Below are positions 50,620 to 59,200 of a DNA stretch of 64,000 nucleotides, one piece after another. Origin of the DNA: Collinsella sp. (GTDB lineage Bacteria > Actinomycetota > Coriobacteriia > Coriobacteriales > Coriobacteriaceae). Numbering within the stretch: position 1 is the stretch's first letter; every line of letters begins with the position of its first letter. Under the pieces are notes generated by a model that was not told the DNA's origin, ran no database searches, and saw only the letters and a list, made by a program, of their open reading frames with translations. The stretch spans positions 19,832-83,831 of the forward strand of contig JAHYYL010000007.1 in NCBI GenBank assembly GCA_019424965.1. The letters run 5' to 3'. The position numbers and the translations under genes were made by a program.

Positions 50620-51816
50620 CTACGCCTCGCCGCACAACCACCTCGCCAGGTCCACGATCTGCACTCCGTCGCGATCCGTGGCCTCGTGATGCGTGCGGGC
50701 GAGAATCATCTTGGGATACGCATCGCCAATGCTCAGCAGTGGCGAAATCTCGCGTTCAAATGTCTTATCCGAGCTGATGTCGTCGCTCACCTGAATGTAG
50801 AGTTTCTCGCTCCGCTTGATTGCTACAAAGTCTATTTCCTTTTTATAGAGCACGCCGACGTATACCTCGTATCCGCGACGCAGCAGCTCGATTGCCACCA
50901 TGTTCTCGTATACGCGCCCCCAATCCATATCACGTGTACCAAGAAGCGCATATTTAAACGCATGGTCCGCCAGATAGTACTTCTCGCCGCTCTTAAGGTA
51001 TTTTTTGCCGCGAATGTCGTACCGACGAACTTTATAGAAGGCAAACGCATCGCACAGGTACCCCATGTACGTGCCGACCGTCTTGTTCGTAATCTTTAAC
51101 CCATCCGCATTTAATGCATCAGTAATGTTGCGTGCCGACGTAATGTTGGAAACGTTGTCCATCATGTAATCGGCAATGCGCAGCAGCGCCGATTCGTTTC
51201 TCACGTTATGCCGCTGCACGATATCTCTCACAATGAGCGTCTTGAAGACGTTGGAGAGATATTGATAGCGCTGCTCCTGCAGTGGATAAGGGTAAGAGCC
51301 GGACATACCGCCGGTTCTCGCGTACTCATCGAAGTCGCGGTCGACCTCGCCCTCGTCGCCATAGAGACGATACTCCTCAAACGAGAATGGGAAAACCTCG
51401 ATCTCGAACGTACGCCCCGTAAAGAGCGTCGACAGATCGCTCGACAGCAAAAAGGCATTCGATCCGGTAATGAATATGTCGTACTGCTCGGATGCGTGAA
51501 GGCTATTGATCGCACGCTCAAAACCGTCGCACATCTGAACTTCATCGATAAGCAGAAAGTTTTGTTTGCCGGACACTCGATGCTCTTTTACATAGGCGAG
51601 CAGCGCGTGATACTCGAGCAGGTTCTCGAACTCATCGAGGTTGTAGTTGATATGGATGACATTCGAATTGGACAGATGTGCCTCCACGTAATCGCGGAGG
51701 GCCTCGAGCAATTTTGATTTACCGCTACGACGGATGCCCGTGATGACCTTGATGTCCGGCACGCCAATAAGACTCGTCAACGTGTCCATATATGACGTTC
51801 TATTGATGAGTTTCAT
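50620..51816 (-). CDS. AAA-type ATPase with DUF4143 domain (locus 2)
   Basis: A 398-residue protein with an AAA_14 ATPase half (Walker A TGIRRSGKS, Walker B LLIDEVQ, and a GS...TSS-like sensor region FITGSNAFLLSSDLS), a winged-helix-like middle (ERIYLSNVFKT), and a C-terminal DUF4143 part whose nuclease-like motif appears as KEIDFVAIKRS with EKLYIQVS. It shares only the architecture with locus 1, not close identity. GAGGAGG lies before the ATG. Three copies of a 42-bp palindrome surround it, one after the stop and two in the promoter region. Function is unknown. The codon use is more AT-rich than the flanking coaX and folP genes, which suggests acquisition. Confidence 0.85.
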   Translation of the reverse strand: MKLINRTSYMDTLTSLIGVPDIKVITGIRRSGKSKLLEALRDYVEAHLSNSNVIHINYNLDEFENLLEYHALLAYVKEHRVSGKQNFLLIDEVQMCDGFERAINSLHASEQYDIFITGSNAFLLSSDLSTLFTGRTFEIEVFPFSFEEYRLYGDEGEVDRDFDEYARTGGMSGSYPYPLQEQRYQYLSNVFKTLIVRDIVQRHNVRNESALLRIADYMMDNVSNITSARNITDALNADGLKITNKTVGTYMGYLCDAFAFYKVRRYDIRGKKYLKSGEKYYLADHAFKYALLGTRDMDWGRVYENMVAIELLRRGYEVYVGVLYKKEIDFVAIKRSEKLYIQVSDDISSDKTFEREISPLLSIGDAYPKMILARTHHEATDRDGVQIVDLARWLCGEA

Positions 51817-51842
51817 CGGGGCCTCCTCGCGGTCTTTTATCG

Positions 51843-51970
51843 CTATTCCTCAAAACTGAAAAATTTTCAGTTTTGAGGAATAGGCTCTATAGCGAATATA
51901 CCTCGCGAAAGACCGAGCCGCCTTAATCCTATTCCTCAAAAACGAAAACTTTTCAGTTTTGAGGAATAGG
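51843..51970. repeat. CCTATTCCTC palindrome, copies 2 and 3 (5' of DUF4143 gene)
   Basis: Copy 2 (51843-51883, CTATTCCTCAAAACTGAAAA... inverted in full) and copy 3 (51928-51970) are 41-43 bp palindromes 26 and 111 bp upstream of the DUF4143 ATPase ATG, 44 bp apart. Both keep the arm CTATTCCTCAAAA found at copy 1. Confidence 0.85.
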
Positions 51971-52068
51971 GCGCTGGCAACCCATTCCCCAGATAGGCGA
52001 AACCCTCCCCAGCACAGGCCGAAGAGGGCTTCGTTGTCATCGCTATCTTTGAGCGCGGGCGCCTCGCG

Positions 52069-52770
52069 TTACAGTCCGCGAATCCGTACGGCCTCGGGCG
52101 GAAACTCCTGCTCGCCGGCATCGGTCTTGATGGTCGCGCGGCCCCAGATGTCCAGGCCCGCAAACACACCGACCGCAAGCGGCAAGCCGTTGGGCGACAC
52201 CGCCGCGACCTGACGACCCAACAGTGGCACCATGTCAAAGTACTCGCCCAGCACCGGAGCCAGCGGGCCGGCAGCGCCCTGTGGTGTGTTGGCGGCAACC
52301 GCCCAGGTGTCCACGCGGACCAGCACGGCGGCGGCCAATGCCTCGATCAGCGCCTCATCTGCCATATCCACACCAAGCTCACCCAGCGCCGCACGCTCAA
52401 TATCAACCGTCACCGCGGCAAACATGCCCGCAGCACCGGCACCGCCGTTCACGGCAACACGCGCGAGTGACGTCTCAAACGCAGGCGCACCGCACACGAT
52501 GTCACTCGGCCACTGGATACCCACCTTACCGGCAAGGCCCAGGCCCGGCGTCGACGTCGTGCCCACGAGCGCGTCCATCATGCCCATCGCGGCCACAAAC
52601 GGAAGACCGTGGAAGGCGTGCATGTTCACGTCGGGGCGAACGACCAGCGAAAACGTCAGCGAAGCATCGCCCGCGCTCCACGCGCACCAGCCCGCGGACA
52701 CGCCCTCGCGGCCCGCGTCACGCGCCGCGTCGAGCTCGGTGCCGGCGGCAACAGCATTCATCTCGATCAT
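52069..52770 (-). CDS. Degenerate biotin-protein-ligase-like protein
   Basis: A 233-residue protein with the order of a BirA catalytic domain: SLTFSLVVRPDV (the LxxSLLLRP strand), KVGIQWPSDIV (the KWPNDI loop) and a C-terminal beta barrel (PLAVGVFAGLDIWGRATIKT). Key residues have drifted: the GRGRxGR biotinyl-AMP loop reads AGREGVSAGW (19-28), and the Lys of KWPND is Gln86. There is no N-terminal HTH. It is probably not a normal biotin ligase and could be an inactive or retasked homologue. Its ATG follows the folP-folK stop directly, so it belongs to that transcript. Confidence 0.6.
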   Translation of the reverse strand: MIEMNAVAAGTELDAARDAGREGVSAGWCAWSAGDASLTFSLVVRPDVNMHAFHGLPFVAAMGMMDALVGTTSTPGLGLAGKVGIQWPSDIVCGAPAFETSLARVAVNGGAGAAGMFAAVTVDIERAALGELGVDMADEALIEALAAAVLVRVDTWAVAANTPQGAAGPLAPVLGEYFDMVPLLGRQVAAVSPNGLPLAVGVFAGLDIWGRATIKTDAGEQEFPPEAVRIRGL

Positions 52771-54501
52771 CTACATGCGCCCCAATTCGCCCACGATATG
52801 GCCCACGCGGTCCTCGGGCCCCTTGACCTCGACGCCGTTGTAGCGGAAGAACCGCGCCGGATCGTGCATCAGATCCTCGAGCGGCACCAGCACAAAGTCG
52901 CGCTCGCCGATCAGCGGATGCGGCAGGCGCAGCTTTTTGCCCCCGTGGGTCTCGCCGTCCATCCACAGCAGATCCAGGTCGATGGTGCGCGGGCCGTTGG
53001 CCTTGGCCTTTTTGGAGCGGTCGCGGCCCAGCTCGGCCTCGATCTTCATGAGCTCGTCGAGCAGCACCAACGGCGCCAGCTCGGTCTTGATCTCGATGAC
53101 GGCGTTGGCAAACGCGTCCTGACGCGTCTCGTAGGCCGGCTCGCTCTCGTAGATCTTGGAGGAGTTGGACACGCAGGTGAGTGGAATCTCGGCGATCATG
53201 TCGCGTGCGGCGCGGATGTTGTCACAGCGATGCCCCAGGTTGGAGCCCACGGCCACAAACGCGCGGCGCGGCTGCGGCTTGGCAACCGCCCAGTAGCCGT
53301 TCAGGAACTGCGCAAAGCCCGCGGCGTCGTGCACGCGCACAATGTTGGCACCGGCCTGGATGGCGCCCAGGCACACGCCAAACGTAGCGGCATCGCGCTC
53401 GGCGGCCTCGGTCACGCCCGAGACGGCGCCCACAAAGCGCTTGCGCGATACGGCGCACATGAGCGGATAACCCAGTGACGCCATCTTGGCAGTCTCGCGC
53501 TGGATGACGATGTCCTCGTTGGCCGTCTTGCCAAAGCCCGGACCGGGATCAATGCAGATGCGGTCGCGCGACACGCCGGCGTGGATGAGCGCGCGGGCCT
53601 GGTCGGACAGAAAGCCCATGACGCGGCGCATGATGGGCGCCGAATCGGGCAGGGTGAAGCGGCGGAGCTGCGAGGTGGGCACGTAGGCTTCCTCGCGGCG
53701 GGCGCTGCGGCGCATCATGGCGGCCAGGCGGTCATTGGGCTCCGATGCGGCCTCGGTGGCCTCGGGCGCGGGCGCGACGGTCTCGGCGGCAGCAGCCTGC
53801 TCGGCGGCCGGCGTCTCCTGCTCGCTTGCAGGCTCGGTCGCGGGCTCCGGATCGCCAAACGGCAACGAGGGCTGCACCACGCCGCCCGGAAGCTTGGCCT
53901 CCGGCTTAGGCTCGCCCAGCAACTTGCCGCGACGGCGGCGAGCCGGCTTCTCAGCCTCACGCGCGGCCTCGGCAGCCGCCTCGCGCGCCTTCTCGGCAAC
54001 AAACGCCGCAGCCGAGGTATCGAGCTGCACCGTTGCGTGCGTGCGTGTAGGCGCGGCGACCTCGCCGGCATGCATCACGATGACGCCGCAGGTGCTCGTC
54101 TTAACAAACTCGACCATCTTGGGGTCGGTGAAGCCCGTCACGTCGTTGACGATCGAGGCGCCGCAGCGCACGGCCGCCTTGGCAACCGCCACGTGGCGCG
54201 TGTCGATCGAGACGATGGCGCCCTCTTTGGCCAGCGCGCGCACCACGGGCAGCACGCGGCGAGCCTCCTCGTCGGGATTAACCGGGGTAAAGCCGGGGCG
54301 CGTGGACTCACCGCCCACGTCGATGATGTCGGCGCCGGCGTCAAGCATCGCCAGGCCGTACTCGATGGCGGCATCCGGGTCGAAGTGCTCCCCGCCGTCG
54401 CTAAACGAATCGGGCGTCACGTTGAGGACGCCCATGATGCGCGGACGGTCAAAGCTGAGCTCATACTTTCCGCACCGCCATGTCTTGCTGTCGTTCGCCA
54501 T
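52771..54501 (-). CDS. folP: Fused dihydropteroate synthase and HPPK, with a ~130-residue insertion
   Basis: A 576-residue bifunctional folate enzyme. Residues 20-410 are dihydropteroate synthase (IMGVLNVTPDSFSDGG, DIIDVGGESTRPG, SIVNDVTG, CIDPGPGFGKT, SRKRFVG). Residues 411-576 are HPPK (AFVAVGSNLGHRCDNIR, PRTIDLDLLWMDG, LPHPLIGERDFVLVP). Together they make 7,8-dihydropteroate from 6-hydroxymethyl-dihydropterin. The order, DHPS first, is the reverse of some fusions. An insertion of about 130 residues, mostly Ala/Glu/Pro, sits at 155-285 in the loop after IVMHAGE, where the DHPS loop 5 and its PABA site normally run directly on. The ATG at 54501 is used: AGGAGG is six bases upstream. The biotin-ligase-like gene follows it. 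Confidence 0.9.
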   Translation of the reverse strand: MANDSKTWRCGKYELSFDRPRIMGVLNVTPDSFSDGGEHFDPDAAIEYGLAMLDAGADIIDVGGESTRPGFTPVNPDEEARRVLPVVRALAKEGAIVSIDTRHVAVAKAAVRCGASIVNDVTGFTDPKMVEFVKTSTCGVIVMHAGEVAAPTRTHATVQLDTSAAAFVAEKAREAAAEAAREAEKPARRRRGKLLGEPKPEAKLPGGVVQPSLPFGDPEPATEPASEQETPAAEQAAAAETVAPAPEATEAASEPNDRLAAMMRRSARREEAYVPTSQLRRFTLPDSAPIMRRVMGFLSDQARALIHAGVSRDRICIDPGPGFGKTANEDIVIQRETAKMASLGYPLMCAVSRKRFVGAVSGVTEAAERDAATFGVCLGAIQAGANIVRVHDAAGFAQFLNGYWAVAKPQPRRAFVAVGSNLGHRCDNIRAARDMIAEIPLTCVSNSSKIYESEPAYETRQDAFANAVIEIKTELAPLVLLDELMKIEAELGRDRSKKAKANGPRTIDLDLLWMDGETHGGKKLRLPHPLIGERDFVLVPLEDLMHDPARFFRYNGVEVKGPEDRVGHIVGELGRM

Positions 54502-54596
54502 GAACATCCTCCTAAAATGCCCACGCCGCCGAGCTTGGGGAGCTGGCGGCGGGGTCGCTTTGCACTCAGTCTTTCTATTGTATCCGCGCACACGGG

Positions 54597-55349
54597 CTAG
54601 AACGCAAACGCGGCCGCGATGTCGCAAGAAATCAGCAGGTCGGCATTTGCATCCTGATCGGTAGGCGCCAAATTGCAAATGGCCAGCGTATCGCCAGTAA
54701 AGTAACGCGTAAGGCCTGCCGCCGGATACACCACGAGCGAGGTCCCACCCACAATGAGGGCATCGGCCGCGGCAATGGCGGCAACGGCACCGGTCAACAC
54801 ATGCTCGTCGAGCGGCTCTTCGTAGAGCACCACATCGGGCTTGATGCGACCACCGCACGCGGGGCACACGGGCACGCCCGCGGCGTCCTCGTGCTCGCGC
54901 GAGCAAATCCACTCGGCGCTATAGACCGCGCCGCACGACTGGCAAATGTTGCGATGGACCGATCCGTGCAGCTCGAACACGCGCTGCGAGCCCGCCATCT
55001 GATGCAAGCCGTCGATGTTTTGCGTCACCACGGCATCAAGCTTGCCGGCGCGCTCCAGCTCGGCCAGCTTGGTGTGACAGCGGTTGGGCTTAGCGTTAAG
55101 CGCGATCATCTTGGTGCGGTAAAAGTCGAAGAACTCGGCCGGATGTGTCTCATAAAAGCTATGCGAGAGCATAGTCTCGGGCGGGTAGGCAAACTGCTGG
55201 TGATACAGGCCGTCCACGCTGCGGAAATCGGGGATGCCACTTGCCGTGGAAACACCAGCGCCGCCAAAGAAGACCACGCGCTTGTGGGTGTCAAACAGAT
55301 CCGCCAGCGCGGCGGACGCCTGCCTGGGGTCCGATATTGCCTGCGTCAT
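54597..55349 (-). CDS. cobB: Sirtuin NAD-dependent protein deacylase
   Basis: A 250-residue Sir2-family enzyme. GAGVSTASGIPDFRS is the NAD-binding loop, QNIDGLH the conserved Asn/Asp stretch, and FELHGSVH holds the catalytic His. The zinc site is CQSC...CPAC. It removes acetyl or other acyl groups from protein lysines, giving nicotinamide and O-acyl-ADP-ribose. The ATG at 55349 has GGAGGG before it. It has its own transcript, between folP-folK and the exonuclease gene on the other strand. Confidence 0.92.
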   Translation of the reverse strand: MTQAISDPRQASAALADLFDTHKRVVFFGGAGVSTASGIPDFRSVDGLYHQQFAYPPETMLSHSFYETHPAEFFDFYRTKMIALNAKPNRCHTKLAELERAGKLDAVVTQNIDGLHQMAGSQRVFELHGSVHRNICQSCGAVYSAEWICSREHEDAAGVPVCPACGGRIKPDVVLYEEPLDEHVLTGAVAAIAAADALIVGGTSLVVYPAAGLTRYFTGDTLAICNLAPTDQDANADLLISCDIAAAFAF

Positions 55350-55484
55350 ATGAGCCCTCCGTCCTTGTTGATCGGGCGGCGTCGGGCGATGTCCCAGCAT
55401 GCGACCTTTAAGTCAGCATGCGCGGAGCCCACCCCGCCCCTGTTGCGCTAATCTTAAGCCTGCCAACCCCGTCGAAAGGACACC

Positions 55485-56303
55485 ATGCCTCAGACTTACA
55501 CTTTCGCCTCGTGGAACGTCAACGGCCTGCGCGCCGTGCTCAAAAAGGACCCGAGCTTTATCCAGATCGCGCAAGAACTCGACGTCGATATCCTGGCGCT
55601 GCAAGAGACCAAGTTGCAAGAAGGCCAGGTCGATATTGACCTGCCCGGCTATCACCAAACCTGGAGCTACGCCGAGCGTAAAGGCTATTCGGGCACTGCG
55701 GTCTTTAGCCGCCAGGAACCGCTGCGCGTGCTGCACGCCGACGCACTGCTACCCTACGCCGGCGAGAACGAGGCGGCCGTACTCGTCGCCCAAGCCGCAA
55801 CCGAGGGCCGCGTCTGCGCGCTGGAGTTCGACAAGTTCTGGTTTGTGGATGTCTACACTCCCAACGCGCAAAACGAACTCGCCCGCATCGACGTGCGCAT
55901 GGCCTGGGACGATGCTTACCGCGGCTTTTTGAACGCGCTCGAGCGCGAGACCGGCAAACCCGTCGTGACCTGCGGCGACTTTAACGTGGCGCACGAGGAG
56001 ATCGACCTTAAGAACCCCAAGTCCAACCGCGGCAACGCCGGCTTTTCGGACGAGGAGCGCGGCAAGTTTACCGAGCTGCTCAACGCCGGCTTTACCGATA
56101 CCTGGCGCGCGGCAAACCCCGACGTCGAGGGCGTCTACAGCTGGTGGAGCTATCGCTTTAATGCCCGCAAGAACAACGCCGGCTGGCGCATCGACTACTT
56201 CCTGGTAAGCGACGCAATCGCCGACAACGTACGCGACACCGGCATCCGCGGCGACATCTTCGGCAGCGACCACTGCCCCGTCACCCTCACGCTAGAGCTC
56301 TAG
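55485..56303 (+). CDS. xth: Exodeoxyribonuclease III
   Basis: A 272-residue AP-endonuclease of the ExoA/Xth group. The catalytic residues are visible in FASWNVNGLRA (Asn), ALQETKLQE (Glu), DFNVAHEEIDL (Asp and Asn), RIDYFLVSD and GSDHCPVTL (the Asp-His pair). It cuts DNA 5' of abasic sites and removes 3' blocking groups in base-excision repair. AAAGGA precedes the ATG. It is monocistronic; two miniature repeats follow it in the gap to the ECF genes. Confidence 0.95.
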   Translation: MPQTYTFASWNVNGLRAVLKKDPSFIQIAQELDVDILALQETKLQEGQVDIDLPGYHQTWSYAERKGYSGTAVFSRQEPLRVLHADALLPYAGENEAAVLVAQAATEGRVCALEFDKFWFVDVYTPNAQNELARIDVRMAWDDAYRGFLNALERETGKPVVTCGDFNVAHEEIDLKNPKSNRGNAGFSDEERGKFTELLNAGFTDTWRAANPDVEGVYSWWSYRFNARKNNAGWRIDYFLVSDAIADNVRDTGIRGDIFGSDHCPVTLTLEL

Positions 56304-56377
56304 CCCCAGCTGATCCCCTGGGGACGGAGGAAAACGAATCATTTTGGGCCTCGTGGTGGTATCCACGTGACCCATCC

Positions 56378-56537
56378 GCCACGAAACACGCCCATCTACT
56401 ACGTTTAAGCCACCACCCTCAACCACAGCGAACAACGCAAAAAGAAAACCGCAGGTAGAAAGCCTGCGGTTTTTCATAAAACGCGGTTGTGTTTGGGGGT
56501 GTCGGGTCAAACGTAGTAGATAGGCTGATTTCGTGGC
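56378..56537. repeat. Miniature palindromic element, type B, copy 2
   Basis: Again exactly 160 bp, with arms GCCACGAAAC...CATCTACTACGTTT (56378-56406) and the inverted arm at 56509-56537, and a central hairpin AAACCGCAGG/CCTGCGGTTT. It shares arms and core with the copy at 24631-24790 in the opposite orientation. The gap 56304-56838 has no gene; it holds this and the type A copy. Confidence 0.85.
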
Positions 56538-56632
56538 GGGCGAGTTCAGCTGATTCCCCGGGGACGTCTGGAGACGGAAGAAAACGGATCAATTTGGCTC
56601 TTGAGGGTCACGACGCCCGTCATATCAGCCGG

Positions 56633-56798
56633 CCATTCCAAAACTATGCCAGTTTACGGGGCTAAATCGCGAACCCCCAACCATACGCAATTCCGAAATA
56701 ATAAAACCGCAGGTACACGGCTTGCTCTATTTCAAAAATAGCCGGCATGGTCTGCTTGTGCCAATCTGGCCCCGTAAACCGGCATAGTTTTAAAATGG
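56633..56798. repeat. Miniature palindromic element, type A, copy 2
   Basis: 30-bp arms CCATTCCAAAACTATGCCAG... (56633-56662) and the inverted arm (56769-56798) have three mismatches. The core holds ACCGCAGGTACACGG. It sits 40 bases before the ECF S-component stop. Arms match the copy at 24380-24539 from AAAACTATGCC to GTTTAC, then diverge. Confidence 0.8.
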
Positions 56799-56838
56799 CA
56801 CTTCGGCAGTATTGATTCCCGCCCCGGCGCAACCAGCC

Positions 56839-57552
56839 CTACAGTCCGTACTTCACGACGACTCGGTTGATGCGGCGACACCAAGGCTTGTACAGGGCGA
56901 CCAAAAACACGCAGGTCGCAAGGCCGTGCGTAATATCGAACGGCACTGCCGTGGCAAGACGCGCCACGGCACCCGCCCAAGTAAGCGGCTGTACAAAACC
57001 AATGATGTCATATGCGTTGATCACGACGCCATAGAGCAGGCCCGACGCAAAGCCGTACGCCAGCAGTACTGGCATGCGCACGGTGCCGTCGACGCGGTCG
57101 AACGCACCCGCATACGCTAGCGCGCCGCCAACATAGCCAACCAGCCCCCAGGCATACATCTGCCACGGCGTCCACATGCCTTGTCCAAAAAAGAAATTGC
57201 TGGTCAGCGCCGCCAGCGCGCCAACCATAAAACCATTGCGGCGACCAAGCGTCGCCCCCGCGATAATGGCGATGGCACTCACCGGTTTAAAGTCGGGAAT
57301 GGGACCGAACAAGATGCGCCCCGCCGCGGCCAACGCCGCCAACACCAGCGTGGGCATAATCTGGCGCAGGCCCGGGCGCGAAGCCTCGTAACCCGCAAAG
57401 AACAGCGCAAGCACCAGCGCCACCACAACCAGCATGGCCAACGCTGCCTGCTCAACGCCCGCCAGCAACGCCGCAGCCATCACGGCTGGCACCGCCAGCA
57501 GCAGCGGTATCTCCAGTTTTGCGAGTAGGCGCACGATGCGATAATCCGCCAT
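56839..57552 (-). CDS. ECF transporter substrate-specific (S) component
   Basis: A 237-residue, roughly six-helix membrane protein. The segment GPIPDFKPVSAIAIIAGATLGRRNGFMVGALAALTSNFFFGQGMWTPWQMYAW is typical of ECF S components whose genes lie beside EcfA/EcfT. It binds the vitamin or metal and delivers it through the shared module. The nearest group in memory are the Cbr-type components (cobalamin), but the substrate is not shown by the sequence, and no cobalamin riboswitch is in front of the operon. The ATG at 57552 is used, 4 bases after the ATPase stop; the longer frame begins in the ATPase gene. It is the last gene of ecfT-ecfA-ecfS. Confidence 0.85.
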   Translation of the reverse strand: MADYRIVRLLAKLEIPLLLAVPAVMAAALLAGVEQAALAMLVVVALVLALFFAGYEASRPGLRQIMPTLVLAALAAAGRILFGPIPDFKPVSAIAIIAGATLGRRNGFMVGALAALTSNFFFGQGMWTPWQMYAWGLVGYVGGALAYAGAFDRVDGTVRMPVLLAYGFASGLLYGVVINAYDIIGFVQPLTWAGAVARLATAVPFDITHGLATCVFLVALYKPWCRRINRVVVKYGL

Positions 57553-57556
57553 CCCA

Positions 57557-59200
57557 TCACGCCCTATAAAACACGTTGTCGGCAAAGAAGTCGGTCGGCG
57601 GCTCCATGCAGGCGATCTCGCCATCAAACATCATGGCGATGTCGTCGGCTACCTGCTCGGCAAAATCCAGGTCGTGCGTTGCCATGATGACGGTGCCGCC
57701 AGCCCGCGCATGGTCGCGCAGGGCGCGGGCGATAATGCGGCGGCTGGCCAGGTCCAGACCCTTGGTGGGCTCATCGAGCAATAGCAGTTCGGGGCCGATT
57801 AGCAGTAGCTTTGCCAACGCAAGCAGTTGGCGCTGTCCGCCCGAAAGATCGTAGGGGTGGCGCCCATCCAGACCCGACAGCCCCAAGCTCGCCGCACGCT
57901 CCCGCGCCAAGTTCTCGTCATATCCGCAGGTCGAGGCCCATTCCATCAGCTCATCGTGAACCGTCTCGGCAACCAGCAATGCTTTGGGGTTCTGAGGCAG
58001 CAGCGCCGCCGAGGCCGCTCCGCGCACCATGCGGCCGCGCTGCAGCTTGGCGGTCTTCGCCAGCACCGAGAGCATCGTCGACTTACCGCATCCGTTGCCG
58101 CCCACGACCGCATGCACCGCACCGGCCGAAAACGCCACGTCGAGCCCGCGCAGCACCCAACCGCCCGCGCGATCGTAGCGAAACCAGCTCCCTGCCAGGG
58201 TGGTAGCCGACCCGCCGTGCATTTTTTGGAGTATTCTGCTCCCATCCGTGCGCGGGAAGGCTTCCGAGCCGTTCTCGAGCGACGTTTGCGCCACAAATTC
58301 GGACGATTTGTCCAATTCCGAACTTTTTTTCGCGCTCGATACGTCCCCGGGCGGCTCCAGAGAGCCCAAATTGTCCTCACGCCTGCTGAATACTCCGTTT
58401 TTTGCACATCGGACGGCACCCCACCCCAACATGTCGTCGGAAAACAACGATTCTCGGCGTCCCAAAGAAGCCATATCCGCCACCTCGCGCACGCGACCGT
58501 CCTCAATCCGGTACGCACACGTCGCATACTCGAGCATTGGACGCGGTTGATGCGTAGCCACAACAACCGTGCAGCCCAACTCACGGTTCACGCGAAACAG
58601 CGCGTGCAGAAAATTCTTCTCGGCAACGGGATCGAGCTGAGACGTGGGCTCGTCGAGTAGCAGCACACGCGGACGCAGCGCCAGGACGGCGGCAAGCGAC
58701 AGCAGCTGCTTGCGGCCGCCCGAAAGCGTATCGGTATCGCGATGAAGCCAGTCCTCCAGACCAAAGAAATAGCTGGTCTCAGCTACGCGACGGCGCATCT
58801 CATCACGTGCTAGCCCCAAGTTTTCCAGGCCAAACGCCATCTCGTGCCACACGGTTTCGCACACGATCTGGTTCTCGGGATCCTGGAACACATAGCCCAC
58901 GCGCTCCGCCGATGCCCGCACGTCCATGTCGGCAACGTTCTCGCCCAGCACGCGCGCATCACCAGTGCGCTCGCCCGCCGGCGCGATCTCGGGCTTGAGC
59001 AGCGACAGCAGCGTCGACTTGCCCGAACCGGTACCGCCAACAAGCAGCGCAAATGCACCTTGGGGAACACGCCAATCAAGCCCCTCGAGCACCGGTGCCT
59101 CGGCCCCGGGATAGGCAAAACTAAGGCCCTGCACCTCAATCGCCGGAATATCCGGGCCGCACGCCGCGCCCGACACCGGGCCCCTATCCAACCGAGCCAT
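57557..59200 (-). CDS. ECF transporter ATPase, two fused ATP-binding domains
   Basis: A 547-residue protein that joins both ECF ATPases. Domain 1 (about 20-245) has Walker A GGTGSGKST, signature LSGGRKQLLSLA and Walker B LLLDEPTSQLD. A linker of about 85 residues follows (roughly 245-330). Domain 2 has GGNGCGKST, LSGGQRQLLALA and LLLLDEPTKGLD. Usually EcfA1 and EcfA2 are separate proteins; the fusion fixes a 1:1 pair. Its start overlaps the ecfT stop by four bases (ATGA) and the S-component gene follows at once, so the transporter is co-translated. Confidence 0.92.
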   Translation of the reverse strand: MARLDRGPVSGAACGPDIPAIEVQGLSFAYPGAEAPVLEGLDWRVPQGAFALLVGGTGSGKSTLLSLLKPEIAPAGERTGDARVLGENVADMDVRASAERVGYVFQDPENQIVCETVWHEMAFGLENLGLARDEMRRRVAETSYFFGLEDWLHRDTDTLSGGRKQLLSLAAVLALRPRVLLLDEPTSQLDPVAEKNFLHALFRVNRELGCTVVVATHQPRPMLEYATCAYRIEDGRVREVADMASLGRRESLFSDDMLGWGAVRCAKNGVFSRREDNLGSLEPPGDVSSAKKSSELDKSSEFVAQTSLENGSEAFPRTDGSRILQKMHGGSATTLAGSWFRYDRAGGWVLRGLDVAFSAGAVHAVVGGNGCGKSTMLSVLAKTAKLQRGRMVRGAASAALLPQNPKALLVAETVHDELMEWASTCGYDENLARERAASLGLSGLDGRHPYDLSGGQRQLLALAKLLLIGPELLLLDEPTKGLDLASRRIIARALRDHARAGGTVIMATHDLDFAEQVADDIAMMFDGEIACMEPPTDFFADNVFYRA

